64,000 bases of DNA from contig JBBELK010000060.1 of assembly GCA_037783545.1 (NCBI GenBank), positions 1,240,001-1,304,000 on the forward strand, in the 5' to 3' direction. Below the pieces are notes generated by a model. The model was not told the DNA's origin. It made no database searches and saw nothing but the letters and a program-made list of their open reading frames with translations. The position numbers and the translations under genes were made by a program. Below, in pieces: positions 28,011-37,967 of the stretch; within the stretch, counting starts at the first letter, position 1, and each line of letters starts with the position of its first letter. This DNA comes from Henricia sp. BOLD:AAB3569 (lineage: Eukaryota; Echinodermata; Asteroidea; Spinulosida; Echinasteridae).

Positions 28011-29813
28011 AAATGAAAAGTTAGCATATCCCCACCTCATTTTGGCAGATTTCAGGACTTTCTTTTTTTCCAGGACCGTGGTCATCGGCGCCGACAGGTC
28101 CGGTCCTTACAAAATTTACAAAAAATCGACTCTTCCGAAAATGCCTTAGAAATAATCCTATATGAAAATTTAGCATATCCCCACCTCATTTTGGCAGATT
28201 TCAGGACTTTCTTTTTTTCCAGGACCGGGGTCATCTGCGCCGAGAGGTCCGGTCCTTACAAAATTTTTTAAAAATTGACTCTTCCGAAAATGCCTTAGAA
28301 ATAATCCTAAATGAAAATTTAGCATATCCCCACCTCATTTTGGCAGATTTCAGGACTTTCTTTTTTTCCAGGACCGGGGTCATCGGCGCCGACAGGTCCG
28401 GTCCTTAAAAAATTTACAAAAAATCGACTCTTCCAAAAATGCCTTAGAAATAATCCTAAATGAAAAGTTAGCATATCCCACCTCATTTTGGCAGATTTCA
28501 GGACTTTTTTTTTTTTCAGGACCGGGGTCATCGGCGCCGACAGGTCCGGTCCTTACAAAATTTACCAAAAATTACTCTTACGAAAATGCCTTAGAAATAA
28601 TCCTATATGAAAATTTAGCATATCCCCACCTCATTTTGGCAGATTTCAGGACTTTCTTTTTTTCCAGGACCGTGGTCATCGGCGCCGACAGGTCCGGTCC
28701 TTACAAAATTTACCAAAAAATCGACTCTTCCGAAAATGCCTTAGAAATAATCCTAAATGAAAATTTAGCATATCCCCAACTCATTTTGGCAGATTTCAGG
28801 ACTTTCTTTTTTTCCAGGACCGGGGTCATCGGCGCCGACAGGTCCGGTCCTTACAAAATTCACAAAAAATTGACTCTTCCGAAAATGCCTTAGAAATAAT
28901 CCTAAATGAAAATTTAGCATATATCCCCAACTCATTTTGGCAGATTTCAGGACTTTCTTTTTTTCCAGGACCGGGGTCATCAACGCCGACAGGTCCGGTC
29001 CTTACAAAATTTACAAAAAATCGACTGTTCCGAAAATGCCTTAGAAATAATCCTAAATGAAAATTTAGCTATCCCCAACTCATTTTGGCAGATTTCAGGA
29101 CTTTCTTTTTTTCCAGGACCAGGGTCATCGGCGCCGACAGGTCCGGTCCTTACAAAATTTACAAAAAATCGACTCTTCCGAAAATGCCTTAGAAATAATC
29201 CTAAATGAAAAGTTAGCATATCCCCACCTCATTTTGGCAGATTTCAGGACTTTCTTTTTTTCCAGGACCGTGGTCATCGGCGCCGACAGGTCCGGTCCTT
29301 ACAAAATTTACAAAAAATCGACTCTTCCGAAAATGCCTTAGAAATAATCCTATATGAAAATTTAGCATATCCCCACCTCATTTTGGCAGATTTCAGGACT
29401 TTCTTTTTTTCCAGGACCGGGGTCATCTGCGCCGAGAGGTCCGGTCCTTACAAAATTTTTTAAAAATTGACTCTTCCGAAAATGCCTTAGAAATAATCCT
29501 AAATGAAAATTTAGCATATCCCCACCTCATTTTGGCAGATTTCAGGACTTTCTTTTTTTCCAGGACCGGGGTCATCGGCGCCGACAGGTCCGGTCCTTAA
29601 AAAATTTACAAAAAATCGACTCTTCCAAAAATGCCTTAGAAATAATCCTAAATGAAAAGTTAGCATATCCCACCTCATTTTGGCAGATTTCAGGACTTTT
29701 TTTTTTTTCAGGACCGGGGTCATCGGCGCCGACAGGTCCGGTCCTTACAAAATTTACCAAAAATTACTCTTACGAAAATGCCTTAGAAATAATCCTATAT
29801 GAAAATTTAGCAT
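27430..29813 (+). repeat. Two adjacent 1192-bp higher-order repeats (8 units)
   Basis: 27430-28621 and 28622-29813 appear identical wherever I compared them, including TCATCAACGCC at 27786/28978 and GCCGAGAGG at 28239/29431. Exactly eight 149-bp units fit 1192 bp. Confidence 0.87.
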
Positions 29814-32182
29814 ATCCCCACCTCATTTTGGCAGATTTCAGGACTTTCTTTTTTTCCAGGACCGGGGTCATCTGCGCCGACAGGTCCGGTCCTTACAAAA
29901 TTTACCAAAAATTGACTCTTACGAAAATGCCTTAGAAATAATCCTATATGAAAATTTAGCATATCCCTACCTCATTTTGGCAGATTTCAGGACTTTCTTT
30001 TTTTCCAGGACCGGGGTCATCTGCGCCGACAGGTCCGGTCCTTACAAAATTCACAAAAAATTGACTCTTCCGAAAATGCCTTAGAAATAATCCTAAATGA
30101 AAATTTAGCATATATCCCCAACTCATTTTGGCAGATTTCAGGACTTTCTTTTTTTCCAGGACCGGGGTCATCGGCGCCGACAGGTCCGGTCCTTACAAAA
30201 TTTACAAAAAATCGACTGTTCCGAAAATGCCTTAGAAATAATCCTAAATGAAAATTTAGCTATCCCCAACTCATTTTGGCAGATTTCAGGACTTTCTTTT
30301 TTTCCAGGACCAGGGTCATCGGCGCCGACAGGTCCGGTCCTTACAAAATTTACAAAAAATCGACTCTTCCAAAAATGCCTTAGAAATAATCCTAAATGAA
30401 AAGTTAGCATATCCCCACCTCATTTTGGCAGATTTCAGGACTTTCTTTTTTTCCAGGACCGTGGTCATCGGCGCCGACAGGTCCGGTCCTTAAAAAATTT
30501 ACCAAAAAATCGACTCTTCCGAAAATGCCTTAGAAATAATCCTAAATGAAAATTTAGCATATCCCCAACTCATTTTGGCAGATTTCAGGACTTTCTTTTT
30601 TTCCAGGACCGGGGTCATCGGCGCCGACAGGTCCGGTCCTTAAAAAATTTACAAAAAATCGACTCTTCCAAAAATGCCTTAGAAATAATCCTAAATGAAA
30701 AGTTAGCATATCCCACCTCATTTTGGCAGATTTCAGGACTTTCTTTTTTTTCAGGACCGGGGTCATCGGCGCCAACAGGTCCGGTCCTTACAAAATTTAC
30801 CAAAAATTGACTCTTACGAAAATGCCTTAGAAATAATCCTATATGAAAATTTAGCATATCCCCACCTCATTTTGGCAGATTTCAGGACTTTCTTTTTTTC
30901 CAGGACCGGGGTCATCTGCGCCGACAGGTCCGGTCCTTACAAAATTTTTTAAAAATTGACTCTTCCGAAAATGCCTTAGAAATAATCCTAAATGAAAATT
31001 TAGCATATCCCCACCTCATTTTGGCAGATTTCAGGACTTTCTTTTTTTCCAGGACCGGGGTCATCTGCGCTGACAGGTCCGGTCCTTACAAAATTCACAA
31101 AAAATTGACTCTTCCGAAAATGCCTTAGAAATAATCCTAAATGAAAATTTACCATATCCCCAACTCATTTTGGCAGATTTCAGGACTTTCTTTTTTTCCA
31201 GGACCGGGGTCATCGGCGCCGACAGGTCCGGTCCTTACAAAATTTACAAAAAATCGACTCTTCCAAAAATGCCTCAGAAATAATCCTAAATGAAAATTTA
31301 GCATATCCCCACCTCATTTTGGCAGATTTCAGGACTTTCTTTTTTTCCAGGACCGGGGTCATCTGCGCCGACAGGTCCGGTCCTTACAAAAAATTTTTAA
31401 AATTGACTCTTCCGAAAATGCCTTAGAAATAATCCTAAATGAAAATTTAGCTATCCCCAACTCATTTTGGCAGATTTCAGGACTTTCTTTTTTTCCAGGA
31501 CCGGGGTCATCGGCGCCGACAGGTCCGGTCCTTACAAAATTTACAAAAAATCGACTCTTCCGAAAATGCCTTAGAAATAATCCTAAATGAAAAGTTAGCA
31601 TATCCCCACCTCATTTTGGCAGATTTCAGGACTTTCTTTTTTTCCAGGACCGTGGTCATCGGCGCCGACAGGTCCGGTCCTTACAAAATTTACCAAAAAA
31701 TCGACTCTTCCGAAAATGCCTTAGAAATAATCCTAAATGAAAATTTAGCATATCCCCAACTCATTTTGGCAGATTTCAGGACTTTCTTTTTTTCCAGGAC
31801 CGGGGTCATCGGCGCCGACAGGTCCGGTCCTTACAAAATTCACAAAAAATTGACTCTTCCGAAAATGCCTTAGAAATAATCCTAAATGAAAATTTAGCAT
31901 ATATCCCCAACTCATTTTGGCAGATTTCAGGACTTTCTTTTTTTCCAGGACCGGGGTCATCAACGCCGACAGGTCCGGTCCTTACAAAATTTACAAAAAA
32001 TCGACTGTTCCGAAAATGCCTTAGAAATAATCCTAAATGAAAATTTAGCTATCCCCAACTCATTTTGGCAGATTTCAGGACTTTCTTTTTTTCCAGGACC
32101 AGGGTCATCGGCGCCGACAGGTCCGGTCCTTACAAAATTTACAAAAAATCGACTCTTCCGAAAATGCCTTAGAAATAATCCT
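29602..32182 (+). repeat. About 2.6-kb higher-order block, copy 2
   Basis: This is the partner of 25430-28010. Its right end lies next to the palindrome arm, so the youngest-looking large duplication is at the inverted end of the array. Confidence 0.85.
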
Positions 32183-32862
32183 AAATGAAAATTTAGCATA
32201 TCCCCACCTCATTTTGGCAGATTTCAGGACTTTCTTTTTTTCCAGGACCGGGGTCATCTGCGCCGACAGGTCCTGTCCTTACAAAATTTTTAAAAAATTG
32301 ACTTCCGAAAATGCCTTAGAAATAATCCTAAATGAAAATTTACCATATCCCCAACTCATTTTGGCAGATTTCAGGACTTTCTTTTTTTCCAGGACCGGGG
32401 TCATCTGCGCCGACAGGTCCGGTCCTTACAAAATTTTTAAAAAAAATCGACTCTTCCGAAAATGCCTTTTTTTAAAAATTTTGTAAGGACCGGACCTGTC
32501 GGCGCAGATGACCCCGGTCCTGGAAAAAAAGAAAGTCCTGAAATCTGCCAAAATGAGTTGGGGATATGGTAAATTTTCATTTAGGATTATTTCTAAGGCA
32601 TTTTCGGAAGTCAATTTTTTTAAAATTTTGTAAGGACAGGACCTGTCGGCGCAGATGACCCCGGTCCTGGAAAAAAAGAAAGTCCTGAAATCTGCCAAAA
32701 TGAGGTGGGGATATGCTAAATTTTCATTTAGGATTATTTCTAAGGCATTTTCGGAAGAGTCAATTTTTTGTAAATTTTGTAAGGACTGGACCTGTCGGCG
32801 CCGATGACCCCGGTCCTGGAAAAAAAGAAAGTCCTGAAATCTGCCAAAATGAGTTGGGGATA
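32050..32862. repeat. 813-bp palindrome at the array boundary
   Basis: The arms are 32050-32446 and 32467-32862 with a 20-nt loop. Only about four differences are visible by eye across roughly 396 bp of arm: a one-base shift in a T/A run, two CG/CA-type changes, and CCTGG versus CCCGG. The arms would form a long hairpin in single strands. Confidence 0.92.
32467..32862 (-). repeat. Inverted terminal segment of the satellite array
   Basis: After a 20-nt spacer (32447-32466) the satellite continues in reverse orientation for about 2.7 units and stops at 32862, where non-repetitive sequence begins (GGTACAGTGTACATGA). The inverted part matches the reverse complement of 32050-32446 almost base for base. 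It even repeats private variants such as the 2-nt-shorter GACTTCCG and TCCTGTCC. It is therefore an inverted duplication of the array end and not an independent older array. Confidence 0.95.
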
Positions 32863-33558
32863 CCGGTACAGTGTACATGATACAGTATGCATGTACGTGC
32901 ACAGTTCATTGATCGCATCGAGCGCTAGTGATAGTCGAAACGCCATCTACCAAAAGTAGAGCTTGCAGACTTAAGAGTGCCCGAGTTCGAAGCATTCATT
33001 TTGACATGAATCCACACTTGGGTCATCCATTCCAAATTGGATTAGGAATATGCCAGCCGGGAAATTTATTCAGGTCACGAAATTAATTAATTTATCGTTT
33101 TGGGAGATAATTATGCATGTATTGTATATTGTAAGAAAACATTTTAGTTACCCGATTCACATTCGGGTTGGTTGTAGAATTAAGATTGGACAGAAAAATT
33201 TATATACAAAAAACAAAATTTCGCCCGTGTTATAAGAATAGGCGTTTCAGTCGTGTTGTGCCCCGAAGCTCAGATTTTACCTTTGCTGCGAGACTTACAT
33301 AGTCTATAGTCCAACTACAGCTACATTGTAACTGTAGTCATGAATCGAACTTGTCTAATGTTGTACATTTGATTAAAAACCATGCCATATGCACCAATCT
33401 GCATCGCTTGTCAGAATAGAACTTATTCAGAGTTGCCGAAAGCCAGGGTAAAAATTGATATTGCTAAAACCTAAGGCTTGATAACTGATGTGACCCAACA
33501 GTGAATTTTAGTAATGCAGCAAATGTCACAGAATTGTTTGCTGTTGGCATCAAATAAG
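32863..33558. other. Unique sequence after the satellite, nothing recognised
   Basis: This is AT-rich single-copy-looking DNA. I saw no convincing exon, RNA gene or repeat, and no tropomodulin N-terminal exon. A 61-aa ORF at 33050-33235 has no recognisable motif. Confidence 0.6.
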
Positions 33559-33892
33559 GCCAAACAAAATAAATGGTGCGTTTACGGTAACGGCATAAAA
33601 AAAATCCAGGTAGGTAGGTAGGAAAATAATTTTATTTTGTCATTTGTTTACACATTTCAGTTCATGCATTTGTGTGTTGTTTTGCAATGTTTGAAACTCA
33701 CTATAAACACTATTAACCATGTTCATGTACAAGTGTAGAAAATGTTATGTTCGTTGGAAATTATTGCAAATAGTGCTCATTTAAAATTATCAACTTGAAA
33801 ATTGGCAATAAAAAGTTTGAGGTCGGCAATTTGGCCTAAAAAATTCCAGGTAGGTCGGGTTACCGTAAACACACCATTTATTTTGTTTGGTC
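33559..33892. mobile_element. MITE with about 33-bp TIRs
   Basis: The left end reads CCAAACAAAATAAATGGTGC then GTTTACGGTAAC. The right end is its reverse complement with one change. An internal AATTCCAGGTAGGT motif appears twice in direct orientation (near 33603 and 33843). The 334-bp element lacks any coding capacity. Confidence 0.82.
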
Positions 33893-34119
33893 TAAGTTGG
33901 AACAAAACATTAGGCTTTGGGAATTTTTTTTACAATTGATCCAAAAAGAAAAGAAATCGATTAAAACCAACTCATTGTCATGGAGTTTGAAACTATTGGA
34001 CTTAGTACTGATTAAAGTGGACGTCAATTGAGAAAATGTTTATATTCTATGCTTGTACATGTAAGTGTTAGTGTATGTGTAAATACTATGTTTTTTCCCA
34101 CGTATTTATGCTTGATTAG

Positions 34120-34227
34120 AATATGTCCCTCGAGCAACTGAAGCGGTTCTGTTCAGCTGTAGAAACCAACTCGCAACTGAAGGAACTGCTCATGGCAAAC
34201 ACACGACTTACTGATTCAGCTGCAAAG
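34120..34227 (+). CDS. tmod: Tropomodulin internal exon (36 codons, phase 0-0)
   Basis: Tropomodulin caps actin filament pointed ends. Its C-terminal half is a leucine-rich-repeat domain that binds actin. This exon lies between TTGATTAG and GTGATT and reads NMSLEQLKRFCSAVE..., then ...ANTRLTDSAAK. This is one helix-strand LRR step that aligns with the vertebrate segment IPTLKACAEALKTN. Both ends are phase 0, so it joins the next exon in frame (...SAAK/VLAQSI...). The upstream exons for the tropomyosin-binding N-terminal half are not seen between 32863 and this exon. The family call rests mainly on the next two exons. Which paralogue (tropomodulin or leiomodin) cannot be decided here. Confidence 0.85.
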
Positions 34228-34500
34228 GTGATTAAAGTCTCAATTTTACTTCATACAGAGCTGCCAACCCTCTCAGATTTTGCAACAGATTCTTCGAAAA
34301 ATTACTAATTTTGTCAGTCCCGGCATTTATAAAAACCCTCCTGGATTGTCAATTAACAACCTTGGGGATTTTTAGATGTGTTTGGAGTCACAGAATGAAC
34401 CTGTTTTCCCAGATGTCTTCCCCAAAATCCGGGAGGGTTGGCAGCTCTGCTTCATATGTTGACAAGAAATTCCCGACTAAAAATGTTGATAGCAGTGAGG

Positions 34501-34798
34501 TTTAAAGATAGTATACATGATTGGTAAACTGTTACAAATAGTTTTATCCCTCTGTGTGATTGAAGATATGCATGATTAAAACCAACCTGAGCAAAAACCA
34601 GCTCCGTACTTCGTCTAACTTTTGAGAAAACCGTCAAAAAAGGGTTCGCAGTCATTTCGCCCTGAACCACGGCCTGTGCACGAAGTGGTTTTTGGTCAAA
34701 GTAGCATTTGGGCTATGTAGTGTTTGGACAAAGTGATTTGGGGCGAAATGGCACTCGAGCGATTTTCGAGATACCAATCATGTATACTGCCTTTAAAG
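34501..34798. mobile_element. MITE with TTTAAAG...CATGATTGG TIRs
   Basis: 34501 reads TTTAAAGATAGTATACATGA followed by TTGGTA, and 34771-34798 is nearly its reverse complement. The element is about 298 bp and non-coding. Its right end abuts the palindrome at 34793. A lone right end of similar sequence occurs near 49795-49822. Confidence 0.75.
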
Positions 34799-34933
34799 AC
34801 ACAGGCTTATCAGCAATGCGCGCGCGCCAAATTTGTGCTACGAAATACGCAGCTCCATAGCAAAGGCATGGAGCTGCATATTTCGTGGCACGAATTTGGC
34901 GCACGTGCATTGCTGACGAGCTTGTGCCTTTAA
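34793..34933. mobile_element. Near-perfect 141-bp palindromic MITE
   Basis: The arms of about 64 bp (AAAGACACAGGCTTATCAGC inward to CAGCTCCAT) are inverted copies with few mismatches around a short AGCAAAGGC loop. A 90-bp relative lies at 36977-37066. Short ORFs across it are palindrome shadows. Confidence 0.85.
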
Positions 34934-35207
34934 TTTACTTATATCCCCTTCAGTCACAGGAATTTGAACGGAAAAAGAAATCCCTTTCAACAAATGTACA
35001 CATGTGATCGAAGGGGGTATTCGCAGCCTATAGGCTGAATTGCATGAAGCTTACAAGTGTGCTCCACCTAAACATAGGTGGATGGTGCCATTGGCAGCCG
35101 AATGCCATACACCAGGAAATCCCCTTACTCTTTACGAAAAAATGCTCTGGGATTTTTAAAATGCATTACACAACACACGACCAACAGCTTTACATCCCTT
35201 CCGAAGG

Positions 35208-35434
35208 TTACTGTAAAAGCCAATATTTTCGCGTACAGATATTTTCGCGCATTTCAACATCACTGACATTTTCGCGAGTTGTTATTTTCGCGGATGGAAA
35301 TTATGTTTTGTTTCAGGGATCGCCACAATTGTTGCAAACAATATTTTTGCGGGTTGTTATTTTCGCGGGCTCTGTCTGGTGCGCGTAATGCGCGAAAAAT
35401 AAAACCACCGCGAATATTTCAGCTTTTACAGTAA
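35208..35434. mobile_element. MITE with TTACTGTAAAAGC TIRs
   Basis: The left end TTACTGTAAAAGCCAATATT and the right end, reverse complement TTACTGTAAAAGCTGAAATA, are followed by CG-rich TTTTCGCG repeats inside. The 227-bp element is non-coding. Confidence 0.82.
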
Positions 35435-35435
35435 G

Positions 35436-35530
35436 TGCTTTGCTCAAGAGCACAGCCCCTCGACACCAAGTTTTGCGAGCCAATGACCCAAACCACTCGG
35501 CCACGGTACCCCACAATGTGCAACGTGGGT
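35436..35530 (-). mobile_element. tRNA-like SINE relic
   Basis: The minus strand reads GTACCGTGGCCGAGTGGTTT, an A-box-like tRNA(Leu/Ser) start. It is followed by GGTGTCGAGGGGCTGTGC and CTTGAGCAAAGCACTTACT, the CTTGAGCAAGG-type SINE body also found at about 57040. The B box is not intact. Confidence 0.55.
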
Positions 35531-35626
35531 AAGGGCTGTACTTGAAAGAAGTTGAAAAATCCACCAAATTAACCAGTTGACGCCGGAATTATTTTTGGCA
35601 AAAAATAGCAATTTGTTAAAAAGGCA

Positions 35627-35943
35627 AGTATTTGTGGTGCTTGACCTGGGGCCAATTTCATGGCGCTGCTTAAACGCTAGCTGAAAACGTGTGCTTACTG
35701 TAGCAGAAAAGTTGTGCCAACTTTAAGGCTATTTCACGGCCGTGGCATGCTTAAGCATGCGCGTGCTTGGAAACGGGCATTGTTGCGTCACTAGTGTTTA
35801 GCAAATGTTGCCTCTGAAGCTAGCAAACGTTTGGCAGTGCTTAAGGTTACGGTCTCTATAAAATAGCCGGAGCCTCTGTTAGCACAAAATCGGCTGCTAA
35901 ACAGCTCCATGAAATTGGCCCCTGGTCAAGCACCACAAATACT
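35627..35943. mobile_element. MITE with about 45-bp TIRs (GGGGCCAATTTCATGG family)
   Basis: The left end AGTATTTGTGGTGCTTGACC then GGGGCCAATTTCATGG is mirrored at the right end with two or three changes. Relatives with the same GGGCCAATTTCAT(A/G) core lie at 51252-52062 and 57811-57985. No target duplication was recognised. Confidence 0.85.
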
Positions 35944-36186
35944 GACTCATGATAATCATTTCTACACAGACAGGCCATCCTTGGCCGGCAAGTACAAGAT
36001 CAAAACACGGTGTGTACAAATGAATGGTGGACATTTACACATCAACTGTGGAAGACAGCGGTAAAGCTTACATTTTAACTCGTCAACCACTCCTGTGACT
36101 ATACATTGGTAGAGCGTGTTTACATGTCCTCCAGCGCGTAACTACATGTATATAAACAATTACATGAGTTTCTGGTTGAATTTCAG

Positions 36187-36330
36187 GTGCTGGCGCAATC
36201 TATCACAAAGAACAAGGTGCTGACCTCCTTGAATGTGGAATCAAACTTCCTAACCCAGGTTGGTGTGTCTGCAATAATGAAAGCCATGAAGGAAAACTCG
36301 ACCATCAGTGAACTCAGAATAGCAAACCAG
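36187..36330 (+). CDS. tmod: Tropomodulin LRR exon (48 codons, phase 0-0)
   Basis: The exon lies between TGAATTTCAG and GTAAGG and is exactly 144 nt. It reads VLAQSITKNKVLTSLNVESN, then FLTQVGVSAI...STISELRIANQ. The LNVESNF and ELRI(A/D)NQ signatures are the most conserved stretch of the tropomodulin/leiomodin LRR domain, where vertebrate TMODs read TLKSLNVESNFI and LVELRIDNQ. No stop or frameshift occurs. It follows the exon at 34120 and precedes that at 41832, all phase 0 at these joints. Confidence 0.96.
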
Positions 36331-36475
36331 GTAAGGCGCTTGTTTTCTCTCTTCAAAACGTACAATTTTGAGCAAGTGCCAAGTGTATGTACATGTAGAG
36401 TTAAATACAATTTAACAGTCGGTAATTATATATTATTGCATGGCTTTGAGAGTGATATGAGTATATACTGCACGA

Positions 36476-36524
36476 GTCATGAAAATACCAAACGAGCGGA
36501 AGACGAGTTTGGTATTTTCATGAC
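36476..36524. repeat. Perfect 18-bp hairpin
   Basis: GTCATGAAAATACCAAAC and its exact reverse complement GTTTGGTATTTTCATGAC flank a 13-nt loop. It lies about 150 bp inside the intron after the 36187 exon. Confidence 0.95.
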
Positions 36525-36976
36525 GAAAATACGTCAAATGGTCAGAAGGTGTACGCATAGCTTCCAAGTGCTAATTTGATAATACATTGTACATTTTGCT
36601 ATTTCTCAAAGTTTGTTATAAAATCAGCACATTAGAGCTTATTCAAAATGTACTGTCCATGCGTTTGGGTGTGGCACCTTTGAATCAATTTTTCTAGAAA
36701 CAAAAGTTATTCGCTTTCAAATAAGACATAAACGAAAAAAGAAAAAAAAATTACCAATGTTTAGTTATGGAACAATATTACTGTCAATATTTTGAATTAT
36801 TGTCGGTCGGCCAATAATTCAACCTGAGGCAAGGCGCAAAAACGGCCGTATAAAAATGGCATTTTTGACATGTATTTTCATTAAAATAAAGTAAATGCTT
36901 CAAAAATTCGAATTTGCTGAGAACCACGGACAATAAATATACATGTAACTTAACGGTTTTTAACTAAGACATCCAG
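36525..36976. other. Intronic sequence, nothing recognised
   Basis: This is AT-rich, with a direct echo of AATTATTG around 36790-36820. I saw no exon, RNA gene or clear repeat. Confidence 0.5.
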
Positions 36977-37066
36977 TTTAAAGGCACAGGCTCGTCAGCA
37001 ATGCGTGCGCGCCAAATTTCTGCTACAAAATACGCAGCTCCATAGCTGATGAGCCTGTGTCTTTAA
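36977..37066. mobile_element. Deleted relative of the 34793 palindromic MITE
   Basis: TTTAAAGGCACAGGCTCGTC to ATACGCAGCTCCATAG matches the left arm of 34793-34933, followed by the terminal part of the right arm (CTGATGAGCCTGTGTCTTTAA). About 50 bp of the second arm is missing. Confidence 0.8.
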
Positions 37067-37398
37067 GCCAGAGAAGGCTGATCTGAAATTACTTAAAGAG
37101 GAAGAATCCCCTTAACGAAAATCCAGCATTTAGGCTTTTTTCGATAGTCCAAACATCCCTCTTGCCGACGTGGATTTTTATTATTTTTTATTGTCGGTTT
37201 TAAGTGAAATGAAATTTTCGCGATTTCTGAAACGCTCATTAGGTATTCATGATATGCGCGTGACCCCGTGACGCAATCCTGAGAAAGAGAAGTCAACACG
37301 ATTGTTAGCTCCATACGTTTACACGCAAAAAACTTGGAAAACCGTTTCTGTTAGATGGTGTTTTTTGAAGAATTTTGTTGGTCCAAAAAGCCAGAGAT

Positions 37399-37660
37399 AT
37401 GCCCAGTAGCTGCGTGGTTGTATGTTTTACCAGACACTATGATAAAAAAAAAAGCAGAAAGATTTTCTTTTCTATTACCAAGAGAGAGAAAAATGAGTCG
37501 CTCATTCTAACTTGTACCGGCCGATGTTCAAACACGTGGGAACTACGGCCCGCAGGGAACCGTTCCATGCTGTCAACAGACCGCTGTGAATGCCGTTTGT
37601 TCCAGGACAAAACCACCCGTTGCAATGCACCAGTATTTACTTCAAAAGAGCTTCATTGTT
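37399..37660 (+). pseudogene. THAP-like zinc-finger fragment, decayed
   Basis: An ORF begins MPSSCVVVCFTRHYDKKKSR then KIFFSITK. This resembles the start of THAP DNA-binding domains (MPxxC-x(2-4)-C ... F/Y-x-FPK), which occur in host regulators and in P-element-like transposases. Downstream, TWELRP and a FVPGQNHP-like stretch in another frame resemble the later THAP region. The C-x2-H pair is not intact in one frame, and a run of ten A bases lies early. It sits in a tropomodulin intron without splice support, so a transposon-derived relic is the likeliest reading. The call is tentative. Confidence 0.3.
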
Positions 37661-37930
37661 AGCCACAATTTCACCATTTTTTTTCACAAAACGGGTAATA
37701 GTAGATTGTTGTCAAATTACAAGTGTTTTTCACGTTTGTATTTTGAATTACAAGGACAAAACAGGCTTGATAAACATTCACTTCGTGTATTTTCCATTCA
37801 ATACTGCACAGGCTGTTTTGTATGTTTCTCAGGATGACGTCAAAACCCTGTTGATAAACAAACCAAGTGACTTCGAGCGTTTCAGAATTTCGGGTGAAGA
37901 GGGTCGGAACTGCTTTACGTTTTAAGCAAA

Positions 37931-37967
37931 CTAGCAGATGGCCGCGCTTCGCGCGGCCATCTGCTAG
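37931..37967. repeat. Perfect 17-bp GC-rich hairpin, 3-nt loop
   Basis: CTAGCAGATGGCCGCGC and its exact reverse complement surround TTC. The right foot runs into a direct repeat shared with 39471. Confidence 0.95.

Larger units (their letters stand above)
1..32466 (+). repeat. 149-bp satellite array, about 218 head-to-tail copies
   Basis: The sequence CATTTTGGCAGATTTCAGGA recurs about every 149 bases (first starts at 1, 150, 299) through to 32466. Each unit has a T-rich tract (CTTTCTTTTTTTCCAGG), a GC-rich dyad centred on TCGGCGCCGA (48-57 in the first copy), an AT-rich middle, and a tail reading GCATATCCCCAACTC. Variants are shared between distant units: CCGTGG versus CCGGGG, TCATCTGCGCC versus TCATCGGCGCC, a 2-bp-shorter TAGCTATCC, and a T-run replacing TTTACAAAAAA. 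Since 149 is not a multiple of 3, ORFs close after one to two units. The array continues off the left edge. I do not recognise the family. A centromeric, pericentromeric or interstitial satellite are all possible. Confidence 0.98.

Noticed and set aside
1-32466. CRISPR-like array
   Set aside because: The whole 149-bp unit is repeated, with no short repeat alternating with unique spacers, and the setting is eukaryotic.
1-32466. CENP-B box in the satellite
   Set aside because: CTTCCGAAAATGCC has a loose TTCG-like start but lacks the A-x2-CGGG half of the CENP-B box.
194-32902. About 65 ORFs of roughly 60-160 codons on both strands, many reading MLTFHLGLFLRHF...
   Set aside because: They follow the 149-bp repeat exactly, overlap on both strands, and end because the period is not a multiple of three. 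They are shadows of the satellite, not a protein family.
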